DNA of 28,492 bases from a bacterium HR23 (GCA_002923335.1 BEHZ01000003.1:1-28492); one strand, 5' to 3'. Shown: positions 14,840 through 23,202, numbered from the stretch's first letter. The notes: generated from the letters alone by a model not told the origin. Numbers and translations are program-made.

Positions 14840-15823
14840 CTAATAGCGGGCCAGGTGGCGCATAGCGTCTATAATCTTGTCGGTGGTGGGCATAAAGGCC
14901 TGCTCCAGGGTAGGAGCGAAGGGCATGGCGGGGACATCCGGCCCGCATAGGCGCTTGATGGGGGCGTCCAGGTAGGTGAAGCCCGCATCCGCGAGAAGGG
15001 CCGATACCTCGGCTCCCACCCCCCCTGTCAGGTTGTCCTCGTGGACGATAAGGGCCTTGCCCGTCTTCTTCACCGATGCCAGGATGGTCTCCGTATCCAG
15101 GGGTTTGACGGTGCGCAGGTCCACCACCTCTACCTGAATGCCCTCTTTGGCCAGGGCCTCCGCCGCCTGGAGGCAGTAGTGGAGGGTAAGGCCGTAGGAG
15201 AAGACCGAAAGGTCTCGTCCCTCCCGCTTCACATCGGCCACGCCGATAGGGATGGTATAGTCCTCGTCGGGCACCTCGCCCCGCACGGTGCGATAGGTGC
15301 GCTTGTGTTCAAAGAAGAGGACAGGGTCGTCATCGCGGATGGCGGATTTCAGCAGGCCCTTGGCATCGTAAGGGGTGGAGGGGCACACCACCTTGAGGCC
15401 TGGGCAGTGGTAGAAGAAGCCCTCGGCGCTCTGGGAGTGGTAAAGCCCGCCCCGCACCATGCCCCCATAGGGGGAGCGCACCACAATGGGGACCGACACC
15501 TGCCCGTTGGTGCCATAATGGTGGCGTGCCGCTTCGCCTACCAGTTGGTTCACAATGGGCCAGATGAAGTCGGTGAACTGGATTTCGGCGATGGGACGCA
15601 GGCCGTTGAGGGCGGCGCCGATGGCCAGGCCTACGATGGACGCCTCGGCCAGGGGGGTATCTATCACCCGCTCCTCGCCGAACTCGTCAATGAAACCCTC
15701 GGTGGCCAGGAAGACGCCCCCCCTTCGCCCCACATCCTCCCCCAGGACGATGACCCGACTGTCCCGGCGCATCTCCTCCCGCATGGCGTCTCGGATGGCC
15801 TCAATGACCGTCTTCACCGCCAT
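14840..15823 (-). CDS. 2-oxoacid dehydrogenase E1 beta subunit
   Basis: Pairs with E1alpha to decarboxylate a 2-oxoacid on thiamine diphosphate and acylate the E2 lipoyl group. The 327 residues are normal. Seen: VIVLGEDVGRRGGVF (24-38), FGEERVIDTPLAEASIVGLAIGAAL region (48-72), FTDFIWPIVNQL (83-94), RSPYGG and GLYHSQSAEGFF (about 115-137), and the C-terminal transketolase-C domain with VVDLRTVKPLD and VHEDNLTGGVGAE. These features fit branched-chain, acetoin or pyruvate E1beta of the alpha2-beta2 class; the substrate is not decidable by eye. It begins two bases after the E1alpha stop, with GGGGGTG in the junction as ribosome-binding site. Confidence 0.95.
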   Translation of the reverse strand: MAVKTVIEAIRDAMREEMRRDSRVIVLGEDVGRRGGVFLATEGFIDEFGEERVIDTPLAEASIVGLAIGAALNGLRPIAEIQFTDFIWPIVNQLVGEAARHHYGTNGQVSVPIVVRSPYGGMVRGGLYHSQSAEGFFYHCPGLKVVCPSTPYDAKGLLKSAIRDDDPVLFFEHKRTYRTVRGEVPDEDYTIPIGVADVKREGRDLSVFSYGLTLHYCLQAAEALAKEGIQVEVVDLRTVKPLDTETILASVKKTGKALIVHEDNLTGGVGAEVSALLADAGFTYLDAPIKRLCGPDVPAMPFAPTLEQAFMPTTDKIIDAMRHLARY

Positions 15824-15825
15824 AC

Positions 15826-16866
15826 CTACACCCCCTTACGGCCGGGCGGAGTGGCCCAAAGGTGGTCCAGAAGGGTGGAGGGGTCCGGGAAGGGCGCCTT
15901 ATCGGCGAACTCGGTGGCTTCGTCTACCTCCTTTTGCGCCCGCGCCCAGATGGCCGTGTCCTGGCTTTCGGTAAGGATGCCTTCGCCCTTGAGGTAGGCC
16001 CGGAAGCGCTCAATGGGGTCCCGTGCCTTGGCCCGCTCCAGGTCCTCCCGGGGGCGGTAACGGCGGTCGTCGTCGTCGCTGGTGTGGGGCATAAGGCGTT
16101 CCACCTTGGCTTCAATAAGGGTGGGCCCTCCGCCGTTGCGTGCCCGCTCCGCCGACTCCCGTGTTACCTTCAGCACCTCCAGAGGGTCGCTTCCGTCTAC
16201 CACCACCCCCGGCATGCCGTAGCCCTGGGCACGTAAGGCCACGTCGGGGACGGCCATCTGCTTGTGCTGAGGCACGGAGATGGCCCAGCGGTTGTTTTCG
16301 CAGAAGAAGAGGATAGGGAGGCGATGGATGCCGGCGAAGTTCAGGGCCTCATGCCACTCCCCTTCGCTGGTGGCGCCATCGCCGAAGAAGACGATGACCA
16401 CCGTCGGCTCCTTGCGGATTTTGGCCGCCAGGGCGGAGCCCACCGCCTTAGTCATCTGCGCCCCCACCACATTGGAGAGGTTGATAATACGGTATTGGGG
16501 GTAAACCCCGTGGCCGGGGAACATGCGTGCCCCGCTCATCGGCTCCCCCGCCTTGGCCATATACCCCAGGAGCATCTCCTTGGGGGTAACGCCCAGGGTG
16601 AGAAGGGCGCACAGGTCCCGGTAGAAGGTGAAGAAGATGTCCCGGCTCCTGTCCATGGCCCACACGGCGCCTACCTGGGCCCCTTCGTGTCCGGAGCAGG
16701 AGCCAACGATGGCGACCTTGCCCTGGCGGTTCAAGGCCCAGACCCGCTGGTCCAGGACACGGGTGAGCACCATTTTGTAATACATGTCCAGCAAGTCTTC
16801 GGGGTTGAGGCCCAGGGAGCGGTGCTTGCCGGGGGCAATTGATGCGGTGCTCGGGGTGTCGCCCAT
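15826..16866 (-). CDS. 2-oxoacid dehydrogenase E1 alpha subunit
   Basis: First gene of the dehydrogenase operon. The 346 residues show FYRDLCALLTLGV (81-93), the HG loop FPGHGVYPQYR (116-126), and the thiamine-diphosphate motif starting GDGATSEGEWHEALNFA (162-178) and ending CENNRWAIS (189-197). Later come IEAKVERLMPHTSDDD, where the phosphorylation-loop serine region of BCKDH-like enzymes lies, and a charged C-terminal helix. It is closer in style to branched-chain or acetoin E1alpha than to the homodimeric pyruvate enzyme. The ATG has AAGGAGG five bases upstream, one of the strongest ribosome-binding sites in the window, and a promoter about 50 bases upstream. Confidence 0.95.
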   Translation of the reverse strand: MGDTPSTASIAPGKHRSLGLNPEDLLDMYYKMVLTRVLDQRVWALNRQGKVAIVGSCSGHEGAQVGAVWAMDRSRDIFFTFYRDLCALLTLGVTPKEMLLGYMAKAGEPMSGARMFPGHGVYPQYRIINLSNVVGAQMTKAVGSALAAKIRKEPTVVIVFFGDGATSEGEWHEALNFAGIHRLPILFFCENNRWAISVPQHKQMAVPDVALRAQGYGMPGVVVDGSDPLEVLKVTRESAERARNGGGPTLIEAKVERLMPHTSDDDDRRYRPREDLERAKARDPIERFRAYLKGEGILTESQDTAIWARAQKEVDEATEFADKAPFPDPSTLLDHLWATPPGRKGV

Positions 16867-16913
16867 ACCGCCTCCTTATGGGTAAAAATGGGACACCCGT
16901 GTTGGGCACACCC

Positions 16914-16943
16914 ATTCTAACAGAAACCCCCTGCGTGCGCCAA
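16914..16943 (-). promoter_or_regulatory. Probable promoter of the dehydrogenase operon
   Basis: Minus strand: TTGGCG (16938-16943, four of six) and TAGAAT (16914-16919, five of six) with an 18-base spacer, transcription start near 16907. The -35 side lies against the upstream region of the divergent phosphatase gene, so the two directions may compete or share regulation. Confidence 0.4.
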
Positions 16944-16965
16944 GAGAACCCCCACCCCTTTCGCC

Positions 16966-16971
16966 TATAAT
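16966..16971 (+). promoter_or_regulatory. Possible -10 box for the CpsB-like phosphatase gene
   Basis: A perfect TATAAT lies 33 bases before the plus-strand ATG at 17005. No recognisable -35 hexamer is found 16-18 bases upstream (the bases read AAGAGA/AGAGAA), so an activator-dependent or weak promoter is possible. Confidence 0.35.
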
Positions 16972-17004
16972 GAAAGGTTAGATTGCTCATCAGAAGGGAC
17001 TGGC

Positions 17005-17793
17005 ATGGGGTTCCCGATAACCGACCTTCACTGCCACCTCCTCCCCGCCCTGGACGATGGGCCGGAGACCACTGAGGAGGCCCTGGCCATGGCCCGCCGT
17101 CTGGCGGAGGAGGGTGTGGCGACGGTCCTGGCCACACCTCACGCCGATGCTGTGGAGGCCAACGGTGGGCGGGAGGCCTTGTGCCAAAGGGTGGCCTCCT
17201 TCCAGGATGCGGTGCGCAGGGAGGGCATCCCCCTCACCGTGGCGATGGGGGCGGAGCAGCGCCTCCTCCCCCCACTGGTGGAGGGGGTGGAGCGGGGGAA
17301 GGCCATCACCCTCAACGGCTCCCGCTACCTGCTGGCGGAACTGGACTTCGTCCACCTCCCCCCTTTTACCGAGCAGGTGGTCTTCGCCCTGCGTTTGCGA
17401 GGGCTGGTGCCGGTTCTGGCGCATCCGGAGCGCCAGGCGGTGCTCCAGCGTCAGCCCCAGCGGGTTCGGCGTCTGGCGGAGATGGGTGTCCTCTTTCAAA
17501 TCACGGGGGCCAGCCTCCTGGGGGTTTTCGGTAAACATGCCCAGCGCACTGCCCAGGTCCTTCTGCGGGAGGGACTGGTTCACGCGGTTGCTACCGACGC
17601 CCACCACGCCGATGGCCCCCGTGCCCCTACCCTGGCCCCGGTGGTGGAGGTGCTCACCCGTTTGGTGGGGGAGGCCCAGGCTCACCTCCTCTTGGCCGAG
17701 AACCCCTCTGCTATCCTGCACAATGGCGAGGTGGAGAGCCTCCCCACGCCCCCCCATCGGCGCTCCCTGGTCTCCCTGTGGCGGTGGAGGTAA
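17005..17793 (+). CDS. PHP-family tyrosine-protein phosphatase (CpsB/YwqE type)
   Basis: Metal-dependent PHP-fold phosphatase that, in characterised relatives (CpsB, YwqE), removes phosphate from bacterial tyrosine kinases controlling capsule or exopolysaccharide chain length. The 262 residues match the family. Seen: metal-binding DLHCHLLPALDDGP (7-20), ATPHAD (43-48), MGAEQR (81-86), the conserved LLAELD segment (109-114), AHPER (138-142) and a DAHH motif (197-200) near the C-terminus. A ribosome-binding sequence AAGGGAC precedes the ATG. No cognate BY-kinase is in the window, but the polysaccharide operon and uppP are close by. The alternative is a histidinol-phosphatase-like PHP enzyme; the DLHCHLLPALDDG start favours the CpsB group. 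Confidence 0.87.
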   Translation: MGFPITDLHCHLLPALDDGPETTEEALAMARRLAEEGVATVLATPHADAVEANGGREALCQRVASFQDAVRREGIPLTVAMGAEQRLLPPLVEGVERGKAITLNGSRYLLAELDFVHLPPFTEQVVFALRLRGLVPVLAHPERQAVLQRQPQRVRRLAEMGVLFQITGASLLGVFGKHAQRTAQVLLREGLVHAVATDAHHADGPRAPTLAPVVEVLTRLVGEAQAHLLLAENPSAILHNGEVESLPTPPHRRSLVSLWRWR

Positions 17794-17804
17794 GGTGGTT
17801 CGCT

Positions 17805-19481
17805 ATGAGGAGAGGGGTGCAAAGCAGGATGGGAGCGCAAGGTGTTTCCGGCCGACGCCTGGGTTGGCTGTTAGGGCTGGCTATTCTGGTGGCGGGGTTG
17901 GGGGCGTGCGGGAGGCCGGGTGCATCCCCGCCATCCGCCCTTACCCTGCCCCCTACCCAGGCGGTTCGTCTGGAGGCCTCGGCCAGTGTGGAGGTGCGCC
18001 CGCAGGCGGTTCTGGGATACGGCACCGTGGAGCCGGTGCCTCGCCAGGTGCTCTCGGCCCCCGGCGAGATATTCCCTCTCACCGCCCTGGCCTATGATAG
18101 CCAGGGCAACCCTATCCCCGACGCCACCTTCCGCTGGCGCATGCTGGACGAATCCGCTGGGAGCATCAGCCCGGGGGGCATCTTCCAGGCCAGCACACGC
18201 CTGGGCACCTATCCCAGCGCCATCTTGGTGGAGGCCCGTTCCCCTCGCCTGGGGTTGGCAGGCTTTGCCCGTGCCCAGGTGAGCGTTACCATCGTCCCCG
18301 CCGGGCGCACCCGCACGCCGGTGAAGGTGCAAGTGGTGCCTCGGCAGATAGAGGTCCGCCCCGGCCAGAGCCTTTTCCTCACCGCCTACCCTGTGGACGA
18401 AGCGGGCATCCCCGTTCCCGGGGTGCCTGTAGAGTGGCTTCTACTGGACCCCCGTGCCGGCTCTCTGACCCCTGCGGGGAAGTTCACCGCGGGGGCGACC
18501 CCAGGCCTCTATCCCGAGGCTCTGCAGGCACGGGCCCGGGGAACCCTTGTGAGCGAGCCGATAATGGTGCGCATCCTGGACCCGGCCACGACCCCCCGGC
18601 GGGTTACCAGCCTGGTGTTGCCTGCCGTTGCTACCGTGCTCCCCGGGGAGGAGGTGGCGCTCCGTGCCTTGGTGCTGGACGAAACAGGTCGGGAGGTGCC
18701 CATCCTATCGGTGCGGTGGGAGGCCCTAACCCCGGAGGTGGGCCAGGTGCGACCTGATGGACGCCTCCACGCCGGCCAGCAGGTGGGGAACTACCCGGAG
18801 GCGGTGCGGGCGGTCATCCGCTACCGCCTGGAGGGCCGGGAGGAGGTTACCACTGCCACAGCCAGCGTGGTGGTCCTCGCCCTGCCCCGACCCCAACCCC
18901 CGGGCACCACCCCCCTGGCACGGGTGGTCATCGTCCCTCAGCGAGTGGAACTTTATCCCGGAGAGTCCCTCTCCCTGACGGTGCTGAACCTGGACGGCAA
19001 CGGTTTTCCCCTTCGGGATGTGCCTGTGGAGTGGCGCCTGGAGGTGGCCCAGGCGGGGAGCATCACGCCCTACGGCAAAGTTACTGCCGGTTTCACCCCC
19101 GGTATCTATGCCGACGCTATCCGGGCGGTGGTGCGGGTGCCTTCCCCGCAGGGAGAGCAGGTGGTAGAGGGCAAAGCGTCCCTCGTCGTCCGAGGCCCCC
19201 TGGAGCGTTTGACGGTTATCCCGCAGGTGGTGCAGGTGGTGCCGGGCCAGAAGGTGCAGTTCCTGGCCGAGGGTTACGACGCCTTTGGCACCTTCCTCCC
19301 GGGTCTGCGTTTGCGCTGGCGTATGGACGACCCCCGGGCCGGCTCCATCACCGAGGGGGGGGTGTTCACCGCTGGCTCCACGCCCGGCGTTTACCCCGAT
19401 GCGGTGCGGGTGGAGGCGCTTCAGCGCTACCCCATCCGCGAGGCCAGCGCCAGCACCACCACCCCCAGCACTAGGCAGTAA
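17805..19481 (+). CDS. Lipoprotein with five tandem Ig-like repeats
   Basis: Predicted surface lipoprotein of 558 residues; exact role unknown. The ATG at 17805 is chosen because AAGGTGG lies six bases upstream; a GTG at 17778 overlaps the phosphatase gene and lacks one. Seen: a basic N-terminus, a hydrophobic segment (21-33) and lipobox LGAC with lipidated Cys35. Five repeats of about 100 residues follow, each with a PG-(E/Q) turn (near 87, 187, 280, 386 and 480), an RW or EW tryptophan strand, a GS(I/L)-type turn and a (T/H)AG...(L/G/N)YP(D/E)A(V/L/I) strand. This is typical of bacterial Ig-like (BIG2-style) domains that extend adhesins or sugar-binding proteins from the cell surface. No catalytic domain or sortase signal is visible. 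It starts 11 bases after the phosphatase stop; its last 18 codons overlap the convergent uppP gene. Confidence 0.85.
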   Translation: MRRGVQSRMGAQGVSGRRLGWLLGLAILVAGLGACGRPGASPPSALTLPPTQAVRLEASASVEVRPQAVLGYGTVEPVPRQVLSAPGEIFPLTALAYDSQGNPIPDATFRWRMLDESAGSISPGGIFQASTRLGTYPSAILVEARSPRLGLAGFARAQVSVTIVPAGRTRTPVKVQVVPRQIEVRPGQSLFLTAYPVDEAGIPVPGVPVEWLLLDPRAGSLTPAGKFTAGATPGLYPEALQARARGTLVSEPIMVRILDPATTPRRVTSLVLPAVATVLPGEEVALRALVLDETGREVPILSVRWEALTPEVGQVRPDGRLHAGQQVGNYPEAVRAVIRYRLEGREEVTTATASVVVLALPRPQPPGTTPLARVVIVPQRVELYPGESLSLTVLNLDGNGFPLRDVPVEWRLEVAQAGSITPYGKVTAGFTPGIYADAIRAVVRVPSPQGEQVVEGKASLVVRGPLERLTVIPQVVQVVPGQKVQFLAEGYDAFGTFLPGLRLRWRMDDPRAGSITEGGVFTAGSTPGVYPDAVRVEALQRYPIREASASTTTPSTRQ

Positions 19482-20206
19482 GCGCCGAAGGCCCACAGGC
19501 GCCCCCTCGCCAGCCAGCGCAGGAGCCAGCCGATGGCCAGCCAGCCCGACACCCCCGCCACCACCGATGCTATCAGCACCTGACCCCACGGCACCGCCGG
19601 CGTGGTCGCCCCCATGGCCTCCCGGCCCAACTCCAGGGCGGTGGCCCCCAGCACTGTAGGGAGCGCCAGGAAGAAGGAGAAGCGGACTGCCTGGTGGGGG
19701 GCTAGCCCTACCCACAGGGCGGTGGCGATGGTCATCCCACTGCGAGAGACGCCGGGAAAGAGGGCGAGGCCTTGGGCCAGCCCCACCAGCACTGCGCCAC
19801 GCCAGGTCGGCCTCTCTCCATTGCCCGCCTTCTGCAGACGCCGTTGGCTGGCCAGGAGCACCAGGCCTGTGAACAGCCACCCTGCCCCTGTCAGCCAAAG
19901 GGACTGGAACCCCGCCTCCACACGGGGGCGCAGGAGGAGGCCAATTCCCCCCGTAACCGCCAGGGCAATGCCCACCTGCACCCACAAGGCCCTCTCCTGC
20001 CACAGGGAACGCATCAGACTGCCCCGGTAGTAGGCCACAATAGCACCCAGGGTCGCCAGATGCACCGCCGATTCCAGCGCCAGGCCCGGGGGGTGGTAGT
20101 TGAGAAGGAACTGCCCCAACACCAGGTGCCCCGAACTGGAGACGGGCAGGAACTCGGTGAGGCCCTGCACCAGGCCCAGCGCCAGGGCAGCCACTAGTCC
20201 GTCCAT
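19427..20206 (-). CDS. uppP: Undecaprenyl-diphosphatase UppP (BacA)
   Basis: Integral membrane enzyme that dephosphorylates undecaprenyl diphosphate, recycling the lipid carrier for peptidoglycan and exported polysaccharides; also gives bacitracin resistance. The ATG at 20204-20206, with GGGAGGAGG directly upstream, gives 259 residues; the longer open frame to 20533 overlaps the divergent synthase gene and is not coding. Seen: motif 1 GLTEFLPVSSSGHL (15-28, Glu18 and His27), the second motif PGVSRSGMTIATAL, and about eight hydrophobic helices. The C-terminus ends right after the last helix (LALASRMG). It is near the polysaccharide phosphatase but in opposite orientation. Confidence 0.95.
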   Translation of the reverse strand: MDGLVAALALGLVQGLTEFLPVSSSGHLVLGQFLLNYHPPGLALESAVHLATLGAIVAYYRGSLMRSLWQERALWVQVGIALAVTGGIGLLLRPRVEAGFQSLWLTGAGWLFTGLVLLASQRRLQKAGNGERPTWRGAVLVGLAQGLALFPGVSRSGMTIATALWVGLAPHQAVRFSFFLALPTVLGATALELGREAMGATTPAVPWGQVLIASVVAGVSGWLAIGWLLRWLARGRLWAFGAYCLVLGVVVLALASRMG

Positions 20207-20300
20207 GCCTCCTCCCAGTATCTCAGGAAAACGCCGAGGGCACAAGGAACATCCACCTGGCCCTGCGTTATCATAAGGGCAAAGGCGAGAGGGAAAGGGT

Positions 20301-21212
20301 ATGGCTTCGCCGGCCTCCCATGTCCTGGACCTCATTGGCAACACGCCTATGCTCCCCCTGCGCCGTCTCCCCGGCCCCGGCTCCGCCGAGGTATGGGTGA
20401 AACTGGAGAGCAGTAACCCCGGCGGGAGCGTCAAAGACCGTCTGGTGCGGGCTATCCTGGAGGAGGGGGAACGGCGGGGCGCTCTGCGCCCCGGCGCCAC
20501 CGTAATAGAGGCCAGCGCTGGCAACACTGCCATCTCCCTGGCCCTGGTGGGGGCGGTGAAGGGGTATCGGGTGGTGGTGGTGATGCCCGAAACCGCCCCC
20601 CTGGAGCGACGGCGTCTGTTGGCCCGTTTCGGGGCCGAAATCCGCCTGACCAGCGGGGGCGAAGGGATGGCCAGCGCCCAAAAGGTCGCCGCGGAGTTGG
20701 CGGAACGGCACGGCTACTTCCTCCTGCGCCAGTTTGAGAACCCCGCCGGGGTGCTGGCCCATCGGGAGGGCACCGGCCCGGAAATTCTGCAGGCCACCGG
20801 GGGGCGGGTAGACGCCTTTGTTGCGGGTGTGGGGACGGGGGCGACCCTGACGGGCGTGGGGCAGTGCCTGCGGGCCCACAACCCCGGCGTGCGCATCGTG
20901 GCGGTGGAGCCAGCCCGCTCCCCCCTCCTCTCCAAAGGGCGCACCGGCGACCACGGCATCCCCGGCCTCGGCCCCGACTTCATCCCCCCCATCCTGGACC
21001 GGAGCCTTATTGACGAAGTCATCGGTGTAACCGACGAGGAGGCTATCCGCACCATGGGCCGTCTCGCCCGTGAAGAGGGGCTACTGGTGGGCATCTCCTC
21101 GGGGGCCAATGTCTTCGGCGCTCTCCGGGTTGCCCAGGCCCTGGGCCCGGGCAAGCGGGTGGTTACCATCTTGCCCGATACGGGCGACCGTTATCTGGCC
21201 TTCCCTCTGTAA
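20301..21212 (+). CDS. Cysteine synthase family PLP enzyme (CysM/CysK-like)
   Basis: Beta-replacement enzyme making cysteine from O-acetyl- or O-phosphoserine and sulfide or thiosulfate. 303 residues. Seen: LIGNTPMLPL (11-20), the PLP lysine Lys45 in NPGGSVKDR, the substrate loop ASAGNTAISLA (71-81, where CysK has TSGNTG), the PLP phosphate loop GVGTGATLTGVG (around 172-183) and a C-terminal GISSGAN (about 268-274). The ASAGNT loop and shorter length lean towards CysM. A relative such as cystathionine beta-synthase without regulatory domains cannot be excluded. GGGAAAGGG lies just upstream of the ATG. It is divergent from uppP across a 94-base gap, and its 3' end overlaps the next convergent gene by 22 bases. 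Confidence 0.92.
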   Translation: MASPASHVLDLIGNTPMLPLRRLPGPGSAEVWVKLESSNPGGSVKDRLVRAILEEGERRGALRPGATVIEASAGNTAISLALVGAVKGYRVVVVMPETAPLERRRLLARFGAEIRLTSGGEGMASAQKVAAELAERHGYFLLRQFENPAGVLAHREGTGPEILQATGGRVDAFVAGVGTGATLTGVGQCLRAHNPGVRIVAVEPARSPLLSKGRTGDHGIPGLGPDFIPPILDRSLIDEVIGVTDEEAIRTMGRLAREEGLLVGISSGANVFGALRVAQALGPGKRVVTILPDTGDRYLAFPL

Positions 21213-21916
21213 GGTGTGGCCTCCTCTCCCCGCAGAACCCCCATAACCCCGTGGCAGTGGGAGACGGTGGCTACCAGGGCACGGAAGTATCCCCGCCGGC
21301 GGAAGCCCTCGGCCAGGGTGTCTCGTGCCTGGGGGAAAAGCGCTGCCGGGACGCTGGCGATGCCATAGGCCAGATGGCGCACAGGGAAGAGGACGCAGTG
21401 GGTTATCTCCCCGTGGGCGCGGGCAAAAGCCTCCAGGGTGGGGGCCAGGCTCCAGTCCCGTGGGCCTCGGGTATGGGGACAGAGGGCCGGTTCAATACAG
21501 GTAACAGGGCACAGCCAGGTGGCGTAGGAGATGTAGGTCTGGCCGTTGGGGTGGTGGTGCACAAAGGGCAGAGGTGGGGAGAGGCGGGTTGGCTCGGGCG
21601 TGATGGTCGCTACAGGCCCCAGGGCCTCCTGCACCGCCCAGGCCAGCCACTGGAACGCCAAGTGGGGTGTAAAGGGGGCGGGGACGAGGTGGGCGTCGGG
21701 CGGAGGCATCCACAGCCAGGGGCGCAGGAAAGCCTCCCACTCCTGGCAGATGAAGGCGAAATAGGGGTCGCCCCCCAACTTCTGCACCGCCCGGCACCCC
21801 GCATTGCGGTCCACCACGACGACCCGTGCCTGCAGGCGCCCCGCCCGGCACGCCTTCAGCAACTGCCCGGCGTGGTAGGTGCCGTAGCACCCCCCTCCGA
21901 TGACCACGATGTCCAC
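21191..21916 (-). CDS. Unrecognised Rossmann-type protein with cysteine-rich centre
   Basis: I do not recognise the family with confidence. The GTG at 21914-21916 is chosen because AAGGAG lies five bases upstream and the first beta strand begins immediately; it gives 241 residues. Seen: a dinucleotide-binding start DIVVIGGGCYGTYHAGQ (2-18) and VVVVDRNAGC (32-41) as the second strand. The middle holds LCPVTCIEPALCPHTRGPRDW (about 135-155), with Cys136-x3-Cys140-x5-Cys146, then HC at 173-174 and HCH at 220-222. This resembles FAD- or NAD-dependent oxidoreductase beginnings, and the cysteines could hold an iron-sulfur cluster or zinc, but no catalytic role can be assigned. It follows the amidohydrolase gene by 11 bases in the same orientation, so the two probably form an operon. 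Confidence 0.75.
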   Translation of the reverse strand: MDIVVIGGGCYGTYHAGQLLKACRAGRLQARVVVVDRNAGCRAVQKLGGDPYFAFICQEWEAFLRPWLWMPPPDAHLVPAPFTPHLAFQWLAWAVQEALGPVATITPEPTRLSPPLPFVHHHPNGQTYISYATWLCPVTCIEPALCPHTRGPRDWSLAPTLEAFARAHGEITHCVLFPVRHLAYGIASVPAALFPQARDTLAEGFRRRGYFRALVATVSHCHGVMGVLRGEEATPYRGKAR

Positions 21917-21927
21917 TGCGCTCCTTG

Positions 21928-23202
21928 CTAGACCAGGACACCCTCTTCCAGCCCGGCCACCTTCCAACCCGCCGCCGTGTGTGCCCACACCGCCACCTCC
22001 CATGGTAGGCCCTCTTGCGGGCAAAGGGCGACGCCGTCATACCCCTTCCGCTCCACCGCCGTCCGTATGCCCAGGGCCGGGTTGGGCAGGGTAACCGGTG
22101 CGTCGGAGCCGAAGGCCAGGGGCACCCCTGCCCGCCACAGGGAACCAAAGGGGTAAAGGAACGGGAGGTGTTCCGGGGATATGGTAGCCCGGTAGCGCGG
22201 CCCCGAGTAGTAAAGGAAGAGGGGGTTGGTAACGACCCACGCCCCCAAGGCCCTGAGGGCCTCCACCAGGCGAGGGGGGCACTCGGAGGCGTGCTCTATA
22301 CGGTGGGGCTGGGGGCCAGGGGGAGGCCCTGCCCGGTGGAGGGCCTCCACCGCTAGGGCAACCGCCTCCTTCTCCACCGCATGGATGGCCACCGCCCAGC
22401 CCCGCCCTTTCGCCTCCGCCACCTGCTCTACCACCTCGGCGACACCGGGGAGACGCCCCTGGGTGGAAGGGGATAGCAGAATCTTGGCCTGACCGATGGT
22501 AAGGTTCCCCGCCGGGCCGGGGCGCAGGCCCGCCCGGGCGAAGGTCTCCAGGTGCGTTATCCCCGGCAGGAAGACGATGCCTACCGTCAGCAGGCCCTGC
22601 CTCCTGGCCCAGGAAAGGAGGTGGAAGCGTTCTAGGTCGTTGGTAGGGGTGGCGTCGTGCACCAGGGCGATGCCCTGGGTGGTGAGGAGGGCGTTGGCAC
22701 GGCGGAGACCCTCCACCAGGGCGTCGTGAGGCAGGGTGGGGAGACGCTGGTCCAGCCACTCCTCCAGCCCCAGCAGGAGGCCTGTAGGCTCCCCCTCGGT
22801 ATCCCGCTCCACCAGCCCCAGGGGGGGGTCGTCGGCATAGCGGGAGAGGCCGACCAGGCGCAGGGCCAGGGTGTTGAGCACCGAGGCGTGGCCGGAGCGA
22901 TGCACCAGACGCACCGGGTGGTGGGGGGCAACGGCGTCCAGGTCGTGGCGGGTGGGATGGCGTCCCAGGACGAAGTCGTCGTAGCCCCAGCCCCGTATCC
23001 ACTGGCCGGGGGGAGAAAGCCTGGCGTGCTGGCGCAGGCGCTCCTGTAAGGTGGGGATGCTCACGACCGCCGGGGGAGCCACCTCTACCCCCACCAGGCG
23101 GGAGGCCAGGGCCAGCAGGTGCAGGTGGGCATCCACATAGGTGGGGGAAGGCGCCCCCTCCGTTAGTGGGTGGGGATGGGGCCGATCGGGCACGGCGTCC
23201 AT
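21928..23202 (-). CDS. Amidohydrolase (YtcJ-like, amidohydro_3 group) reduced to its TIM barrel
   Basis: Metal-dependent hydrolase of unknown substrate. The ATG at 23200-23202 gives 424 residues; an ATG eight codons upstream (23224-23226) is possible, and neither has a strong ribosome-binding site. Seen: metal ligands His26-x-His28 in YVDAHLHL, GWGYDDF and HPTRHDLDAVAPHHPV as in YtcJ proteins, AVHRSGHAS-like RLVHRSGHASVLNT, IHAVEK, HRIEHASE (beta-strand histidine) and FGSDAPVTLPNP with the catalytic Asp. YtcJ-type enzymes normally have about 50-60 residues of beta-sandwich before HxH and a closing strand after the barrel; both are missing here. It is divergent from lipA with only 34 bases between starts. 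Confidence 0.87.
   Translation of the reverse strand: MDAVPDRPHPHPLTEGAPSPTYVDAHLHLLALASRLVGVEVAPPAVVSIPTLQERLRQHARLSPPGQWIRGWGYDDFVLGRHPTRHDLDAVAPHHPVRLVHRSGHASVLNTLALRLVGLSRYADDPPLGLVERDTEGEPTGLLLGLEEWLDQRLPTLPHDALVEGLRRANALLTTQGIALVHDATPTNDLERFHLLSWARRQGLLTVGIVFLPGITHLETFARAGLRPGPAGNLTIGQAKILLSPSTQGRLPGVAEVVEQVAEAKGRGWAVAIHAVEKEAVALAVEALHRAGPPPGPQPHRIEHASECPPRLVEALRALGAWVVTNPLFLYYSGPRYRATISPEHLPFLYPFGSLWRAGVPLAFGSDAPVTLPNPALGIRTAVERKGYDGVALCPQEGLPWEVAVWAHTAAGWKVAGLEEGVLV

Noticed and set aside
19427..20533. Extended start for uppP at 20533
   Set aside because: The extra 109 codons overlap the divergent synthase gene and look non-coding; the ATG at 20206 has a strong ribosome-binding site.
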